Shown here: one piece after another, positions 32,178 through 44,251 of the stretch
How positions within the stretch are numbered: the first letter of the stretch is position 1
How the letters are laid out: the number at the start of each line of letters is the position of its first letter
Origin: JAJEEA01 sp965116765
GTDB lineage: Bacteria; Acidobacteriota; Vicinamibacteria; Vicinamibacterales; UBA8438
DNA: 64,000 bases
Direction: 5' to 3'
Assembly (NCBI GenBank): GCA_965116765.1
Contig: OZ220718.1
Location: 868,001 to 932,000 of the forward strand
The notes under the pieces: generated by a model
What the model was told of the DNA's origin: nothing
The model's input: only the letters and a program-made list of their open reading frames with translations
Database searches by the model: none
Made by a program: the position numbers and the translations under genes

Positions 32178-33382
32178 ATGGAGTTCCACTGCAGACTCGG
32201 CACCGAGACCGGCGAGGTCATCGAGGGCGTGCACGTCGCCGAGAGCGAGGCCGCGCTCCGGCAGGAGCTCGAGGCCAAGGGGCTCTACGTGCTCGCCCTC
32301 AGCCGCCGCGGCTCGTTCGCGTGGTCCGGCTTCACGCCGGCGCCCCGCCGGCGCATCAGGACCCGGGAGTTCCTGGTGTTCAACCAGGAGCTCGCGACTC
32401 TCCTGCGGGCGGGGCTGCCCCTCGTGCAGTCGCTCGACATCCTGCGCCAGCGCATGGACGACCCCGGCTTCAGGACGATCCTGGACGACGTCCACGACCG
32501 GGTGCACGCCGGCGCGGCGCTCTCGGAGGCATTCGACGCGCAGGGCGAGGTGGTGTCCGGGATGTACACCGCCTCGCTGCTGGCGGGGGAGAAGAGCGGC
32601 GGGCTCGAAGAGGTCATCCGCCGCTACGTCGACTACGTCAAGGTGGTGACCGCCCTGCAGCGCAAGACCCTCTCCGCGTTGATCTATCCGGCGGTCCTGC
32701 TGGGCCTCTCGATGATCGTGGTGTCCATCATCGTCCTGCAGGTGGTGCCCGAGTTCGAGGCGTTCTACGCCGGGTTCGGGGCCGAGCTGCCCCTGATGAC
32801 CCGCGTCGTGGTGGCGGTGTCGAACGCGGTCAGGGGCAACCTGCTGCTCATCGTCCCGGGCGCCGCCCTCGCGGGGTGGGCGGCCTGGCGCTGGGTGCGT
32901 CGGCCGGGCCGGGCGGCGCTGCTCGACCGTCTGGTCCTGCGGCTGCCCGGCATCGGATCGATCGCGGGGCGGTTCGCGACGTCGCAGATGTCGCGCACCC
33001 TGGCCACCCTGCTCGGCGGCGGGATACCGCTGGTCGACGCCATCGACGTCGCGGCGCGCGCCCTCGGCAACCGGTTCTACGCGGAACAGCTCGCGGCGGC
33101 GGGACAACGGGTCCGCGAGGGCGAGGCGCTGGCGGCGGCCCTCGCGGCGCGGGGGATCTTCCCGTCGGTGGTCATCCGGATGGTCGAGGTGGGCGAGGCG
33201 ACGGGGGCGTTGCGCGAGATGCTGACGAGCGTCGCCGACTTCTTCGACGAGGAGATAGACACCCGGCTCGGGCGCTTCGTGGCCGTCATCGAGCCGGTGC
33301 TGCTGATCGTGATGGGGCTCGTCATCGCCGCTCTCCTCGTCGCCCTGTACCTGCCCCTCCTGCAGCTGGGGACCGTGCTGTC

Positions 33383-33386
<4 letters not shown>
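32178..33386 (+). CDS. gspF: inner-membrane assembly platform protein GspF/PilC
   Basis: 402 residues with two GspF domains (about 65-190 and 270-390), each followed by membrane helices (LIYPAVLLGLSMIVVSIIVL; VLLIVMGLVIAALLVALYLP). It is the polytopic platform of type II secretion or type IV pili. First gene of an operon gspF-gspE-pilM-pilN-pilO-pseudopilins, with ATGA overlap to gspE. Confidence 0.93.
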
Positions 33387-35211
<1,825 letters not shown>

Positions 35212-35215
<4 letters not shown>

Positions 35216-36183
35216 GCGCGCTCGCCGGCCTGTCCCGCCTCTTCGCCGCCCCCGCGCCGTCTGCGGGCATCGAGATCGCGGCCGACCGCATCACCGGGGT
35301 CGTCCTCGACCGCGAGCGGCGAGTGGCCGCCGCCGTCTCCCGGCCGCTTCCGCCGGGGGCGGTGACCCCGGCCGTCAACGCCGCCAACCTCGTCGAGCCC
35401 GATACGGTTCGCGACGTCGTCCGCGAGGTGCGCGAGTCTCTGCCGGGCGCGCCCCGGCGCGTGGCCCTGGTCGTGCCCGACAGCGCCGCCAAGGTGTCGC
35501 TGCTCCGGTTCGACAAGGTGCCGGCGCGCGCCGCCGACCTCGACCAGCTCGTGCGCTGGCAGGCGCGGAAGACGGCGCCGTTCCGCGTCGAGGACGCCCA
35601 GGTGGCGTGCGCGCCCGGCGCCCCCCTCGACGGCGGGGGACGGGAGTTCGTCGTGAGCCTCGTGCGGCGCGACATCGTCGAGGAGTACGAGGGCGCGTGC
35701 GCGCGGGGCGGGGCGCACGCGGGGGTGGTGGACCTGGCCAGCTTCGGCCTCGTCAACGCGGTGCTCGCCGCCGATCCGCCCGCCGATGCGGACTGGCTGC
35801 TCGTGCACGCGGCCGCGGGATACCTGTCGATCGCCATCGTCCGGCAGGGACACCTGATCCTGTTCCGGCACCAGCCCGCCGGGCACGGCGACGACGACGC
35901 CCTCGTCGACCTGGTGCACCAGACCACGATGTACTACGAGGATCGGCTGGGCGGCGGCGGGTACGGGCGGGTGCTGCTGGCCGTGAGCACGGAGGGGGCC
36001 GACGATCGGGACGCCGCGCACCTGGGCCGTCTCGTCGAGGGGCAGCTCGACACCGCCGTGACCCCCATCGCGGCGGGCCGGTCGGCCGAGTCGCCGCGCG
36101 CCGCCGGAGCGCTCCCCGACGTCATCGCGGCGGCGGCCGGCCTGCTGCTGCGCGAGCACACGGCGAGCGACGCGGTGGCGTGA
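35212..36183 (+). CDS. pilM: PilM-like actin-fold pilus assembly protein
   Basis: 323 residues; reads as the PilM/GspL cytoplasmic type: GIEIAADRITGVVLD at the N-terminus (phosphate-1 loop), VALVVPDSAAKVSLLRFDKV and LVRWQARKTAPFRVEDA typical of PilM. It forms the inner-membrane alignment complex with PilN and PilO. ATGA overlap with gspE. Confidence 0.85.
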
Positions 36184-36356
36184 GTCGTCGCGCGAGCGGG
36201 CCGCGAGGGGGCGCGGCGGCGCGAGCCCGTCGCGCGAACGGACGGCGAACGGTGCGGCGGGGCGAGCCGCTGCCCGAGCACGCGAGTCGCGGCGGCGGCC
36301 GCCTCGAAGGCGGGCGACCGTGGCGGCCTGCCCGTGGTATGTTGCAGGCAGGACGG

Positions 36357-37010
36357 ATGCTGCGGACCAATCTGGCCACTCGGCCCTTCTACAACGAGCG
36401 GCTCGCCCGGATGGCGCTCGGCGTGGCCGCGGCGCTGGCCCTGGCGGTCCTTGCGGCCGGGGTCGTGCGTCTCGTCGACCTCGCCCGGCTCAACCGCGAG
36501 CTGAGCGCGCGCATGGACCGGGCGGCCCGGGCCACCGCGGATCTCTCGGCCCGCGCGGCCGAGGCGCAGCGCGCCGCAACCCCGCGGGACCTCACGGCGC
36601 TGGCCGAGGCGACGCGCGAAGCCAACACCCTGATCACCCAGCGCGTGTTCTCGTGGACCGACTTCTTCAACCGCATCGAGGCCACCCTGCCGCCCGACGT
36701 GATGGTGACCGAGGTGCGGCCGGAGATCGAGCCGGGCACGGTCGACGTGGCGATGGGGGTCCTGGGCCGGAGCCTCGACGCCATCAGCCGGTTCGTGACG
36801 TCTCTCGAGACCTCCGGCGCGTTCGTCGGGGTGCTGAACCGGCAGGTGGAGCTGACCGAGGACGGGATGTACCGCGCGATCCTGCGGGGGCGCTACCTCG
36901 AGTCGACGGCGCCCCTCGACGCCGACGGCACCCCCGGGGAGGGCGACTCGCCGGCGGGCGCGGCGGCGCCGGCGAGGGCGGGGGCGTCGGACGCCCGGTC
37001 CGGCGACTGA
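36357..37010 (+). CDS. pilN: PilN-like inner-membrane pilus assembly protein
   Basis: 217 residues. MLRTNLATRPFYNERLAR is the short cytoplasmic PilN motif that binds PilM, followed by one transmembrane helix (MALGVAAALALAVLAAGVV) and a coiled coil plus a ferredoxin-like periplasmic domain. The ATG at 36357 follows AGGAC; an ATG six codons earlier (36339) is also in frame. The 173 bp before it are GC-rich with no gene. Confidence 0.85.
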   Translation: MLRTNLATRPFYNERLARMALGVAAALALAVLAAGVVRLVDLARLNRELSARMDRAARATADLSARAAEAQRAATPRDLTALAEATREANTLITQRVFSWTDFFNRIEATLPPDVMVTEVRPEIEPGTVDVAMGVLGRSLDAISRFVTSLETSGAFVGVLNRQVELTEDGMYRAILRGRYLESTAPLDADGTPGEGDSPAGAAAPARAGASDARSGD

Positions 37011-37046
37011 GGCTGCGCGGCAAGGGGGCCGGGGATCGAGACCGGC

Positions 37047-37646
37047 ATGTCGATGACGCTGCTGCGGCGAATCGCGTCGGACCACCGGCCGCTGGTGACG
37101 GCCGTGGCCCTGTTGCTGGCGGTCGACGGCCTCCTCTACGCGGTGGCGTTGTACCCCTGGTCGCGGAGGGTCGCGCGGGCAGAGGCCGACGCGGCGGCGG
37201 CGGAGAGCCGGCTGGTCCAGGTGCGCACCGCCTGGGAGACGGCGTCCCGGACCGGCGCCAGCAGCACCCGCGCCGAGCAGCGCCTCGAGCAGTTCTACAC
37301 GCAGGTGCTCCCGCCCGACTTCGCGGGCGCTCGCGCCCTTCTCTCGCCGTACCTCGATCGACTGGCCCGCGATTCCGCCCTCGTGCTCGAGCGGCGAAGC
37401 AGCGTGTCCGACCGGGAACGCGGCAGCCGGCTGTCGCGGTTGCGGACCACGATGGTCCTCGCGGGCCGCTACGAGGACGTCCGCCGCTTCATCCACGCCC
37501 TCGAGACGGCCCCCGAGTTCATCCTCGTCGAAGACGTGGTGCTGGGGCAGGGCAACGAGTCGGACGACAGGCTGGTGCTGACCCTCGGAGTCTCGACGTA
37601 CTTTCGCGACGCCGCCCCGGCGGCGGAGGGAGGGTCCGGGCCATGA
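37047..37646 (+). CDS. pilO: PilO-like inner-membrane pilus assembly protein
   Basis: 199 residues: one N-terminal transmembrane segment (LVTAVALLLAVDGLLYAVAL), a coiled coil, then a PilO/GspM-like periplasmic domain (GRYEDVRRFIHALETAPEFI). Its position right after pilN and before pseudopilins supports the call; sequence similarity in this family is low. Confidence 0.78.
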   Translation: MSMTLLRRIASDHRPLVTAVALLLAVDGLLYAVALYPWSRRVARAEADAAAAESRLVQVRTAWETASRTGASSTRAEQRLEQFYTQVLPPDFAGARALLSPYLDRLARDSALVLERRSSVSDRERGSRLSRLRTTMVLAGRYEDVRRFIHALETAPEFILVEDVVLGQGNESDDRLVLTLGVSTYFRDAAPAAEGGSGP

Positions 37647-38152
37647 GGGAGCGCCGCGGGCTCCTCCGCACGCTGCGCGCGCGGGGCGGGGCCGAGCACG
37701 GGTACAGCTTCGTCGAGCTGCTCGTGGTCAGCGCCATCGTGCTCATCCTGGCGTCGGCGGTGATGCCGCTGACCCGGGTGACGATGCAGCGCCAGCGCGA
37801 GGCGGAGCTGCGGCGGGCGCTGCGGGAGATGCGCACCGCGATCGACCGCTACAAGGACGCCGTCGACCTCGGCATGATCGGCGGCCTCGAGGTGGAGGCG
37901 GACAACCAGGGTTACCCGGCCAGCCTCGAGGTCCTCGTGGAGGGCGTCGAGCTGGCCAACGACGCGACCGGCCGCAAGATGCGCTTCCTCCGGCGCATTC
38001 CGTTCGATCCGATGACGCAGGGCCGCGAGTGGGGGCTGCGCTCGTACGACGACGAGCCCGATTCCCGGCGGTGGAGCGGCGACAACGTGTACGACGTCTA
38101 CACGCGATCGACGGCGACGGCCCTCGACGGGACCCGTTACGACGAGTGGTGA
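37643..38152 (+). CDS. type II pseudopilin (GspG-like) 1
   Basis: 169 residues; prepilin leader ending GAEHG followed by YSFVELLVVSAIVLILASAV (Glu5 present; Tyr rather than Phe at +1). The helix is followed by EAELRRALREMRTAIDRYKD and a calcium-loop-like C-terminus with DVYTRS. Overlaps pilO stop by ATGA. Confidence 0.88.
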   Translation: MRERRGLLRTLRARGGAEHGYSFVELLVVSAIVLILASAVMPLTRVTMQRQREAELRRALREMRTAIDRYKDAVDLGMIGGLEVEADNQGYPASLEVLVEGVELANDATGRKMRFLRRIPFDPMTQGREWGLRSYDDEPDSRRWSGDNVYDVYTRSTATALDGTRYDEW

Positions 38153-38154
38153 CG

Positions 38155-38622
38155 ATGGAAGCCCGGCGTACCCGCGGCGTGGAGCCCCGGCCGGCGGCCC
38201 GGCCGACCGCGGCCCGACGGCGGACGGCGACCGGCGCCGGTCCGGCGGCGGGCTGGACGCTCATCGAGCTGGTGGTGGTGGTCTCGCTGATGTCGACCCT
38301 GGTCGCCATCGCCATGGTCGGCTACGGGACGGCGGTCACGCGGACCCGGGAAGCGGTCCTGAAGGAAGACCTCTTTCGCATGCGCGACGCCATCGACCAG
38401 TACTACGCCGACCGGACCGAATATCCGCCGGCGCTGGAGAGCCTGGTCTCCGAGGGATATCTGCGCGCGATCCCGGAAGACCCGTTCACGCGCTCGACGG
38501 CGACCTGGCAGGTCGTCCTCGCCGAGTTCGACCCCGCCGACCCCCTCGCTCAGGGCGTCTTCGACGTGCACAGCGGCGCGAGCGGCGCCGGCCTCGACGG
38601 CACGCCCTACGCCGAGTGGTAG
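38155..38622 (+). CDS. type II pseudopilin (GspG-like) 2
   Basis: 155 residues with a long leader (about 35 residues) and the prepilin helix GWTLIELVVVVSLMSTLVAI (Glu5 present, Trp at +1). The rest matches GspG: KEDLFRMRDAIDQYYADRTE, YPPALESLVSEGYL and IPEDPFTRS. Starts 3 bp after the previous stop; a GTG two codons earlier is possible. Confidence 0.88.
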   Translation: MEARRTRGVEPRPAARPTAARRRTATGAGPAAGWTLIELVVVVSLMSTLVAIAMVGYGTAVTRTREAVLKEDLFRMRDAIDQYYADRTEYPPALESLVSEGYLRAIPEDPFTRSTATWQVVLAEFDPADPLAQGVFDVHSGASGAGLDGTPYAEW

Positions 38623-38922
38623 GCGGCGCGCATGTTCCTTCCGGCACCCGCTGGCAGGACGGCCGAACATTCCAGTTGTCGACGATTGGCCGGTGGGCTC
38701 GCTGGGGCCCTGCGTCGTCGGTCGTCGCCTGCATCAGAACACGGCGGTCGGGTTCGTCGCACGGCGAATGCAGGATGGGTTGGCCGTGCTGCGGCCGGCC
38801 GATCTGCGACGACCGCCCGGGCTGCTCCGGAGCCACGCCGGAAGGGGTTTCCGGAGTCGTGTCGGCCGGCCGACATCACTTTCGGGTCGCTGGTCCAAAC
38901 GGTTGGACGGCGCGGGCGGGAG
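38623..38922. other. intergenic stretch between convergent pseudopilin genes
   Basis: No gene supported on either strand. Contains one copy of the palindrome GTCGGCCGGCCGAC at 38861-38874. Confidence 0.5.
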
Positions 38923-39687
38923 CTACCGCCCCGGCCCGGTGCGATCGCGGAAGCCGCCGGCGGCGGGGCCCGGGAAGAGGCCGCCATCGAGGTTCCGCGT
39001 CGCGTCGCCCATGCCGCCCGGTCCGCTCCCGATGCCTCCGGGGAACGGAGCCGCCGCCCCCGCGGCGCCGGGCGCGACCGCCTGCCCCTGGTGGACGAAG
39101 AGCCACTGATCGTAGCGGGTGGCGCCGTTGTAGTCGCGGAGCGACTCCTCCGTGGACCGGCTGACCACCCCGACGATGCCGCCCATCTCCTCGTCTTCGC
39201 TTCCCAGGCCCCCCGAGAACGGACCGGGGGAGACCCTGCCGGCTCTGCCTCCCAGGCTCGCGCCCGGGACGCCGAGCCCGTCTCGTCCGTCGCGGTCGGA
39301 GAGCCGGCTCCGCGAACGGCCATCCTCCTCGCCGGCCTCGGCCGCCGTCTCGCCCGCGGCCGCCGCGGCCGAGCCCTGGGTCAGGATGCGGAACGGCTCT
39401 CCGGTCATCGGGTCCGGATACAGACGGCGGAGAAAGCGCTCTTCCACGAGCATCTCGAGGTCGGTGGGGTAGGCGCCGGGGAAGCGGCGCTGATAGAGGT
39501 CGATGGCCCGCGTGTACTGCTGGCCGCGAAACAGCAGCTCAGCTTCCTTCTCGCGCTTGGCGAGGGTGCGCCAGGCGGGCATCGCCACCGACATCAGGAC
39601 GCTCATGATCCCGATGGCGACGAGCAGCCCGGCCATGGCGTAGCCGGGCTCGGCGCTCCGGTCCGGCGGGCGTTCGCCTGGGCCCAT
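38923..39687 (-). CDS. type II pseudopilin-like protein 3 with Gly/Pro-rich tail
   Basis: 254 residues: leader ending EPG, helix YAMAGLLVAIGIMSVLMSVA. Position 5 is Gly (Y-A-M-A-G) instead of the near-invariant Glu, which would be unusual for assembly. GspG-like features follow: REKEAELLFRGQQYTRAIDL, FPGAYPTDLEMLVEE and FLRRLYPDPMTGEPF. The C-terminal third is Gly/Pro-rich and probably disordered. It converges on the gspF-pilin operon and is probably separately transcribed. Confidence 0.8.
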   Translation of the reverse strand: MGPGERPPDRSAEPGYAMAGLLVAIGIMSVLMSVAMPAWRTLAKREKEAELLFRGQQYTRAIDLYQRRFPGAYPTDLEMLVEERFLRRLYPDPMTGEPFRILTQGSAAAAAGETAAEAGEEDGRSRSRLSDRDGRDGLGVPGASLGGRAGRVSPGPFSGGLGSEDEEMGGIVGVVSRSTEESLRDYNGATRYDQWLFVHQGQAVAPGAAGAAAPFPGGIGSGPGGMGDATRNLDGGLFPGPAAGGFRDRTGPGR

Positions 39688-39815
39688 GGCGTCATGTTAG
39701 CAGGCCGTGAACGTAACCGGTTCATGCTTGGCGGCCCGGTGGCGAGAGACCCGCTGCACCGTCGCCGGGGGGCGGGGCGGGATGCGTGGGACGAGGCGCG
39801 ACGGGCACGAGACCA

Positions 39816-41558
39816 TCACCCTGCAGCGCCCGACCACCCGCGCGCGCCGATGCGGCGATAGAGGACGGCCCCGCTCGCTATCGCGGTCGCCAGGTACGGC
39901 CACGCCGCCCCCCCGGCCGGCAGCACCAGCGCGCCCACCCCCAGGAGGGCGCCGTAGACGAGTCCCAGCCCCGCGAGCCAGTCGGCCACCTGGCCCCGGA
40001 TCGGCGGCGGTGCCGGCTCGCCGATGCGGGCGGCCAGCCTCGCCCACCCCGGGCCGCCGGGGCGCACCCGCCGGTAGAACGCGGCCAGCGTCGCCTCCGG
40101 CTCGGGCGGGGTGAGCCACGTGACCACGAGCCAGCAGGCCGTCGTCCATGCCACGAGATACAGCAGGGACTCGGGGAACACGACGTCGGTGAACCGGGCC
40201 AGCGCGAGGTGACCGACGAGGGGGGCGACCATCGCCGCGATCTCCGACCACGCGTTGATGCGCCACCAGTACCACCGCAGAATCAGCACCAGTCCGATGC
40301 CCGCCCCGGCCTGGAGAATCAGCTCCCACGCCTGCCGTACGGTGTCCAGGTACAGCGTGACCCCGGCGCTCAGGACCATGATGCCGAGGGTGGCGACGCG
40401 CGCGGCGCGGACGTAGTGGGCGTTGTCGGCCTCCGGCCGCACGAAGCGGGCGTAGACGTCGTGGACGAGGTAGGAGGCGCCCCAGTTGAGCTGGGTCGAC
40501 ATGGTCGACATGAACGCGGCCGCGAGGCTGCCGAGCACCAGCCCGCGCCAGCCCGCGGGAAGGTGGTCGCGGACGATGAGGGCGTAACCCGCCTCGCGGT
40601 CGGCGATGTCCGGATACAGGATCAGCGCGGCGAGCGCCGCGAGCACCCACGGCCACGGCCGCACGCAGTAGTGGGCGACGGTGAACCACAGCGTTGCCAG
40701 CGTCGCCTGCCGCTCGTTCCGCGCCGCCATCATCCGCTGCGCGAGGTACCCGCCGCCGCCCGGCTCCTGGCCGGGGTACCAGCTCGCCCACCACTGCACG
40801 CCGAGATAGGCCACGAACGCGGCCGCCGACAGGCTCAGCGTCGACGCGGCGCCGGAAGCGGAGGCGCCGGCGGCCGGCAGCATGAGGAACGTGGTCTCCG
40901 GGAGCTGCTCGCCGAGCCCCGGAAGGCCCCCGACCTCCGGCGCGCGGAGGGCGAAGTACGCCACCGCGAGGGCCCCGGTCATGGCGAGGGCGAACTGGAT
41001 GAGGTCGGTCAGCACCACGCCGCGCAGCCCCGACACCGTCACGTAGGCGCCGGTCAGGGCGAGGCCCGCGAAGACCGCGGTGAGCCGCGTCCACCCCAGG
41101 GTGACCTCGAGGATCTTGGCCATCGCGAGGTTGACCCAGCCGATGATCATGCAGTTGACGGGCAGCCCCAGGTAGAGCGCGCGGAACCCGCGCAGGAGGC
41201 GCGCCGCCCGCCCGTGATAGCGGATCTCGACGAAGGCGACGTCGGTGAGGATGCCCGCGCGCCGCCACAGCCGGGCGAAGAACAGCACGCTGAGCATGCT
41301 GCCGAGGGCGCCGTTCCACCAGATCCAGTTGCCGGCGACGCCGTCCCGGGCGACGATGCCGGTGACCGCGAGCGGGGTGTCGGCCGCGAACGTGGTCGCC
41401 ACCATCGACGTCCCCGCGAGCCACCACGGCAGGTCGCCGCCGGCGAGGAAGTACTGGCGCAGGTTCCTGCCGGCGCGCCCCGCGACGGACAGGGCGACGA
41501 CGGCGGGGAGGAGCAGGAAGCCGGCGAGGATCAGCCAGTCGAGCGGCGTCAGGGTCAT
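39816..41558 (-). CDS. sodium:solute symporter (SSS family) 1
   Basis: 580 residues, about 13-14 membrane helices, LeuT-fold SSS family: NLRQYFLAGGDLPWWLAGTS near the N-terminus and SLAAAFMSTMSTQLNWGASY, the typical sodium-site helix. The substrate cannot be told from sequence. It is last in the murQ operon, 10 bp after the serine hydrolase gene, so a sugar or muropeptide is a reasonable guess. Confidence 0.88.
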   Translation of the reverse strand: MTLTPLDWLILAGFLLLPAVVALSVAGRAGRNLRQYFLAGGDLPWWLAGTSMVATTFAADTPLAVTGIVARDGVAGNWIWWNGALGSMLSVLFFARLWRRAGILTDVAFVEIRYHGRAARLLRGFRALYLGLPVNCMIIGWVNLAMAKILEVTLGWTRLTAVFAGLALTGAYVTVSGLRGVVLTDLIQFALAMTGALAVAYFALRAPEVGGLPGLGEQLPETTFLMLPAAGASASGAASTLSLSAAAFVAYLGVQWWASWYPGQEPGGGGYLAQRMMAARNERQATLATLWFTVAHYCVRPWPWVLAALAALILYPDIADREAGYALIVRDHLPAGWRGLVLGSLAAAFMSTMSTQLNWGASYLVHDVYARFVRPEADNAHYVRAARVATLGIMVLSAGVTLYLDTVRQAWELILQAGAGIGLVLILRWYWWRINAWSEIAAMVAPLVGHLALARFTDVVFPESLLYLVAWTTACWLVVTWLTPPEPEATLAAFYRRVRPGGPGWARLAARIGEPAPPPIRGQVADWLAGLGLVYGALLGVGALVLPAGGAAWPYLATAIASGAVLYRRIGARGWSGAAG

Positions 41559-41568
41559 GGCCGGCGTG

Positions 41569-42636
41569 TCAGCTCCCGCGGGTCAGGGCGCGGACCACCG
41601 CATCGTGCACGGCGGGGCGGACCCCGAGAATCGCCTCGTTGGTCCGGGTCGGATGGACGCGGTTGGTCAGCAGCACCACGTACAGATCCTGCACCGGATC
41701 CACCCACAGGGACGTCCCCGTGAAGCCCGTGTGCCCGAAGGCGGCCGCGGACAGCGAGCGCCCGCAGGACGAGGTGACGAGCATCGTATCCCATCCCAGC
41801 GCCCGCGAGCTGCCGGCGACGCGGCCGCGCCGCACGAAACGCCCGAGGGTCTCCGGGCGGGCCAGCCGCGGCCGCCCCCGCAGCGTCTCGAGGACGGCCC
41901 GGGCGAAGCGGCCCACCGCCGGGGCGGTGCCGAACAGGCCGGCGTGGCCGGCGACGCCGCCCAGGGCCCAGCCGTTCTCGTCGTGCACCTCGCCGCGGAG
42001 CAGTCGGCCCCGCCACGGGTCGACCTCGGTCGGCGCGGTCCGCGGCCGCCACGCCGCCGGAGGGCGAAAGCGCAGATCGCCGATCCCGAGGGCCGAGACG
42101 ACGTCGTCGAACTGCTCGTCGAGGCCGGCCCCGGCCGCGTCGGCGGCGATGAACGCGAGCAGGATGAACCCCAGGTCGCTGTAGACGGACCGCGTCCGCG
42201 GCGCGTACTCCAGGGGCAGGGTGCAGATGGCGTGCTGGTAGTCGCGGCGCCCGCGGTGATCCCGGAAGAACGGCAGATGGGCGGTCAGGCCGCCCGCGTG
42301 CTCGAGGAGGTCGGCGACGGTCACCGCGTCGCGGCCGCCGCCCCGCCACTCGCCGAGCCGGCTTCCGACGCGGTCGGCGAGGGCGACGGCCCCGGCGTCG
42401 ACGAGCCGCATGAGGACGGTGGCGGTCGCCAGCACCTTCGTCAGGGACGCGAGATCGAAGACGGTGTCGGGCGTCGCCGGCGCGGCGTCGTCGTCGTAGG
42501 TCAGGGCGCCGGCGGCGTGGCGCCAGATCGGGCCGGCGCTGCCGCCGATCTCGACGGCGGCGCATGGAAAGGCGCGCCGGCGCACCGCGTCGTCGACGAG
42601 CCGCGCGACCGGGGCGAAGGCGGAGCGCCTATCCAT
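41569..42636 (-). CDS. class C beta-lactamase-like serine hydrolase (AmiE/YbbE-like context)
   Basis: 355 residues, no obvious signal peptide. SxxK nucleophile in DLASLTKVLATATVL, the second motif YSD in RSVYSDLGFILLAF, and a HTGFTGTSLWVDP segment replacing KTG. This family includes esterases, D-amino peptidases and the B. subtilis MurNAc-L-alanine amidase AmiE (YbbE). Location between two SSS transporters in a murQ operon points to muropeptide trimming before MurNAc uptake or recycling. It overlaps the preceding SSS gene by 8 bp. Confidence 0.85.
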   Translation of the reverse strand: MDRRSAFAPVARLVDDAVRRRAFPCAAVEIGGSAGPIWRHAAGALTYDDDAAPATPDTVFDLASLTKVLATATVLMRLVDAGAVALADRVGSRLGEWRGGGRDAVTVADLLEHAGGLTAHLPFFRDHRGRRDYQHAICTLPLEYAPRTRSVYSDLGFILLAFIAADAAGAGLDEQFDDVVSALGIGDLRFRPPAAWRPRTAPTEVDPWRGRLLRGEVHDENGWALGGVAGHAGLFGTAPAVGRFARAVLETLRGRPRLARPETLGRFVRRGRVAGSSRALGWDTMLVTSSCGRSLSAAAFGHTGFTGTSLWVDPVQDLYVVLLTNRVHPTRTNEAILGVRPAVHDAVVRALTRGS

Positions 42637-44152
42637 CGCCGGAAGCCCGCCCCGCGGCGTTGCGGTCCGCCGCCCATCCCGCCGCCATCGTCACCGCGGC
42701 GCCGATGAGGACGTACCACTGCCAGGACACGCTCGTGAGCAGCCGGACCGCCAGCATCACGGCGGCGCCGACGGTGATTCCGGCGTACGCGGTCGCGTTG
42801 CGGCGGTAGCCGGCGAGGCCGAGGAGGAAGACGCCGAGGATGAGGCCGTTCGTGAACGACGAGATGCCCAGCACCTCGTCGACGATGCTCTGCGACACGG
42901 GAATCGCGGCGAGGGCCACGACCACCTGCACGGCGCCCCAGACGACGGTGGCGCGGCGGGCCACCGCGAGGTAGTGCCCGGCCGGCCGGCCGCCGCCGGT
43001 GGCGGGCAGGTAGAAGTCGGCCAGGGTGGTCGACGCCGACGCGGTCAGCGAGGACGAGAGCGTGGACATCGCGGCCGCGACGACCGCGGCGACCATGAGG
43101 CCCCGCACGCCGGCCGGCAGCTCGGTGACGATGAACGTCGGGAAGACGCGGTCGGTCTGGACCGCGCCGGCGGGGGCCAGCGCCGCCAGCACGTCCGGGG
43201 CGTGGCCGGTGTAGTAGACGTAGAGCATGACCCCGATGACGAGGAAGAGCGCGAACTGCGCCAGGACCAGGACCCCGCTCCAGAGCAGGGCCTTGCCGGC
43301 GGCGCCCCGAGAGCGGCTGCAGAGGTACCGCTGCACGATCAGCTGATCGGTGCCGTGGGTGGAGACGGTGAGGCACGCTCCCCCGACGAGGCCCGACCAG
43401 AAGGTGTAGCTCCGGGCCGGGTCGAGGGAGAAGTCGAGCAGGCGAAAGCGTCCCGCCGCGGACCCGGCCGCGGCCACCTCCCCCCATCCGCCCGGGATCG
43501 CGTCGAGGAGGACGACCGCGGCGATGACCGAGCCGCCCAGGTACACCGCGAGCTGCACCATGTCCGTCCACAGCACCGCGGTCAGCCCGCCCCGGCAGGT
43601 GTAGACGGTGGTGAGCGCCCCCATCGCCACGATCGACAGGATGAGCAGGGTGGTGGACGGCGCGAGGCCCGGGACGAGCGCGGCGGCGGCGCCGGCGGCG
43701 GCCGGCCACGTCAGGAGGGCGGCCCCGAGCACGAGCCCCGCGGCCATGAGCCGGAGCCCGTCGGCGAGGTTCCGGGTCGCCAGGAAGATGGTGGCGGCGA
43801 GGCGGCCCACGCCGGCGTCGAAGCGCTCGGCGAGGATCTGGTAGACCGTGAGGTACTCACCCCGGAAGTAGCCCGGCAGCAGGAGCACGGTGATGATCGC
43901 CCTGCCCGCGAGATAGCCGAAGACGAGCTGCAGGAAGGTCAGGTCGGTCCCGAAGGCGAATCCCGGCACGCTGACGAGGGTCGCGGTGCTCGTCTCCGTC
44001 GCGACGATCGAGGCCATGACCACGCCCCACGGCGCCCGTCGGCCCGCCGCGAAGTAGTCGCGGACGGTCGCCTGCCCGCGCGCCAGGACCAGGCCCAGCG
44101 AGAGGGTCGCGGCCATGTAGACGACGATGACCAGGAGGTCGAGCAGGCTCAT
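42629..44152 (-). CDS. sodium:solute symporter (SSS family) 2
   Basis: 507 residues, about 13 membrane helices: TVRDYFAAGRRAPWGVVMAS, ETSTATLVSVPGFAFG and VVAAAMSTLSSSLTASASTT are SSS hallmarks. It follows murQ by 99 bp. Likely importer of MurNAc or its anhydro/peptide form in place of the phosphotransferase MurP used by E. coli and Bacillus; that assignment is from context. Confidence 0.88.
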   Translation of the reverse strand: MSLLDLLVIVVYMAATLSLGLVLARGQATVRDYFAAGRRAPWGVVMASIVATETSTATLVSVPGFAFGTDLTFLQLVFGYLAGRAIITVLLLPGYFRGEYLTVYQILAERFDAGVGRLAATIFLATRNLADGLRLMAAGLVLGAALLTWPAAAGAAAALVPGLAPSTTLLILSIVAMGALTTVYTCRGGLTAVLWTDMVQLAVYLGGSVIAAVVLLDAIPGGWGEVAAAGSAAGRFRLLDFSLDPARSYTFWSGLVGGACLTVSTHGTDQLIVQRYLCSRSRGAAGKALLWSGVLVLAQFALFLVIGVMLYVYYTGHAPDVLAALAPAGAVQTDRVFPTFIVTELPAGVRGLMVAAVVAAAMSTLSSSLTASASTTLADFYLPATGGGRPAGHYLAVARRATVVWGAVQVVVALAAIPVSQSIVDEVLGISSFTNGLILGVFLLGLAGYRRNATAYAGITVGAAVMLAVRLLTSVSWQWYVLIGAAVTMAAGWAADRNAAGRASGDG

Positions 44153-44251
44153 GGAGGCAGGTGCGGCGGTGTCCGGTCAGGCCGGACGCCCCCCGGATCC
44201 GGTGCGCTCGACGGCGCGCCGCCGCCGCCGGGGACGACGGGGCGGGGCGGC

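Noticed and set aside
38623..38922. Possible ninth copy of the dispersed repeat
   Set aside because: Only scattered short matches; boundaries and hairpin not recognisable.
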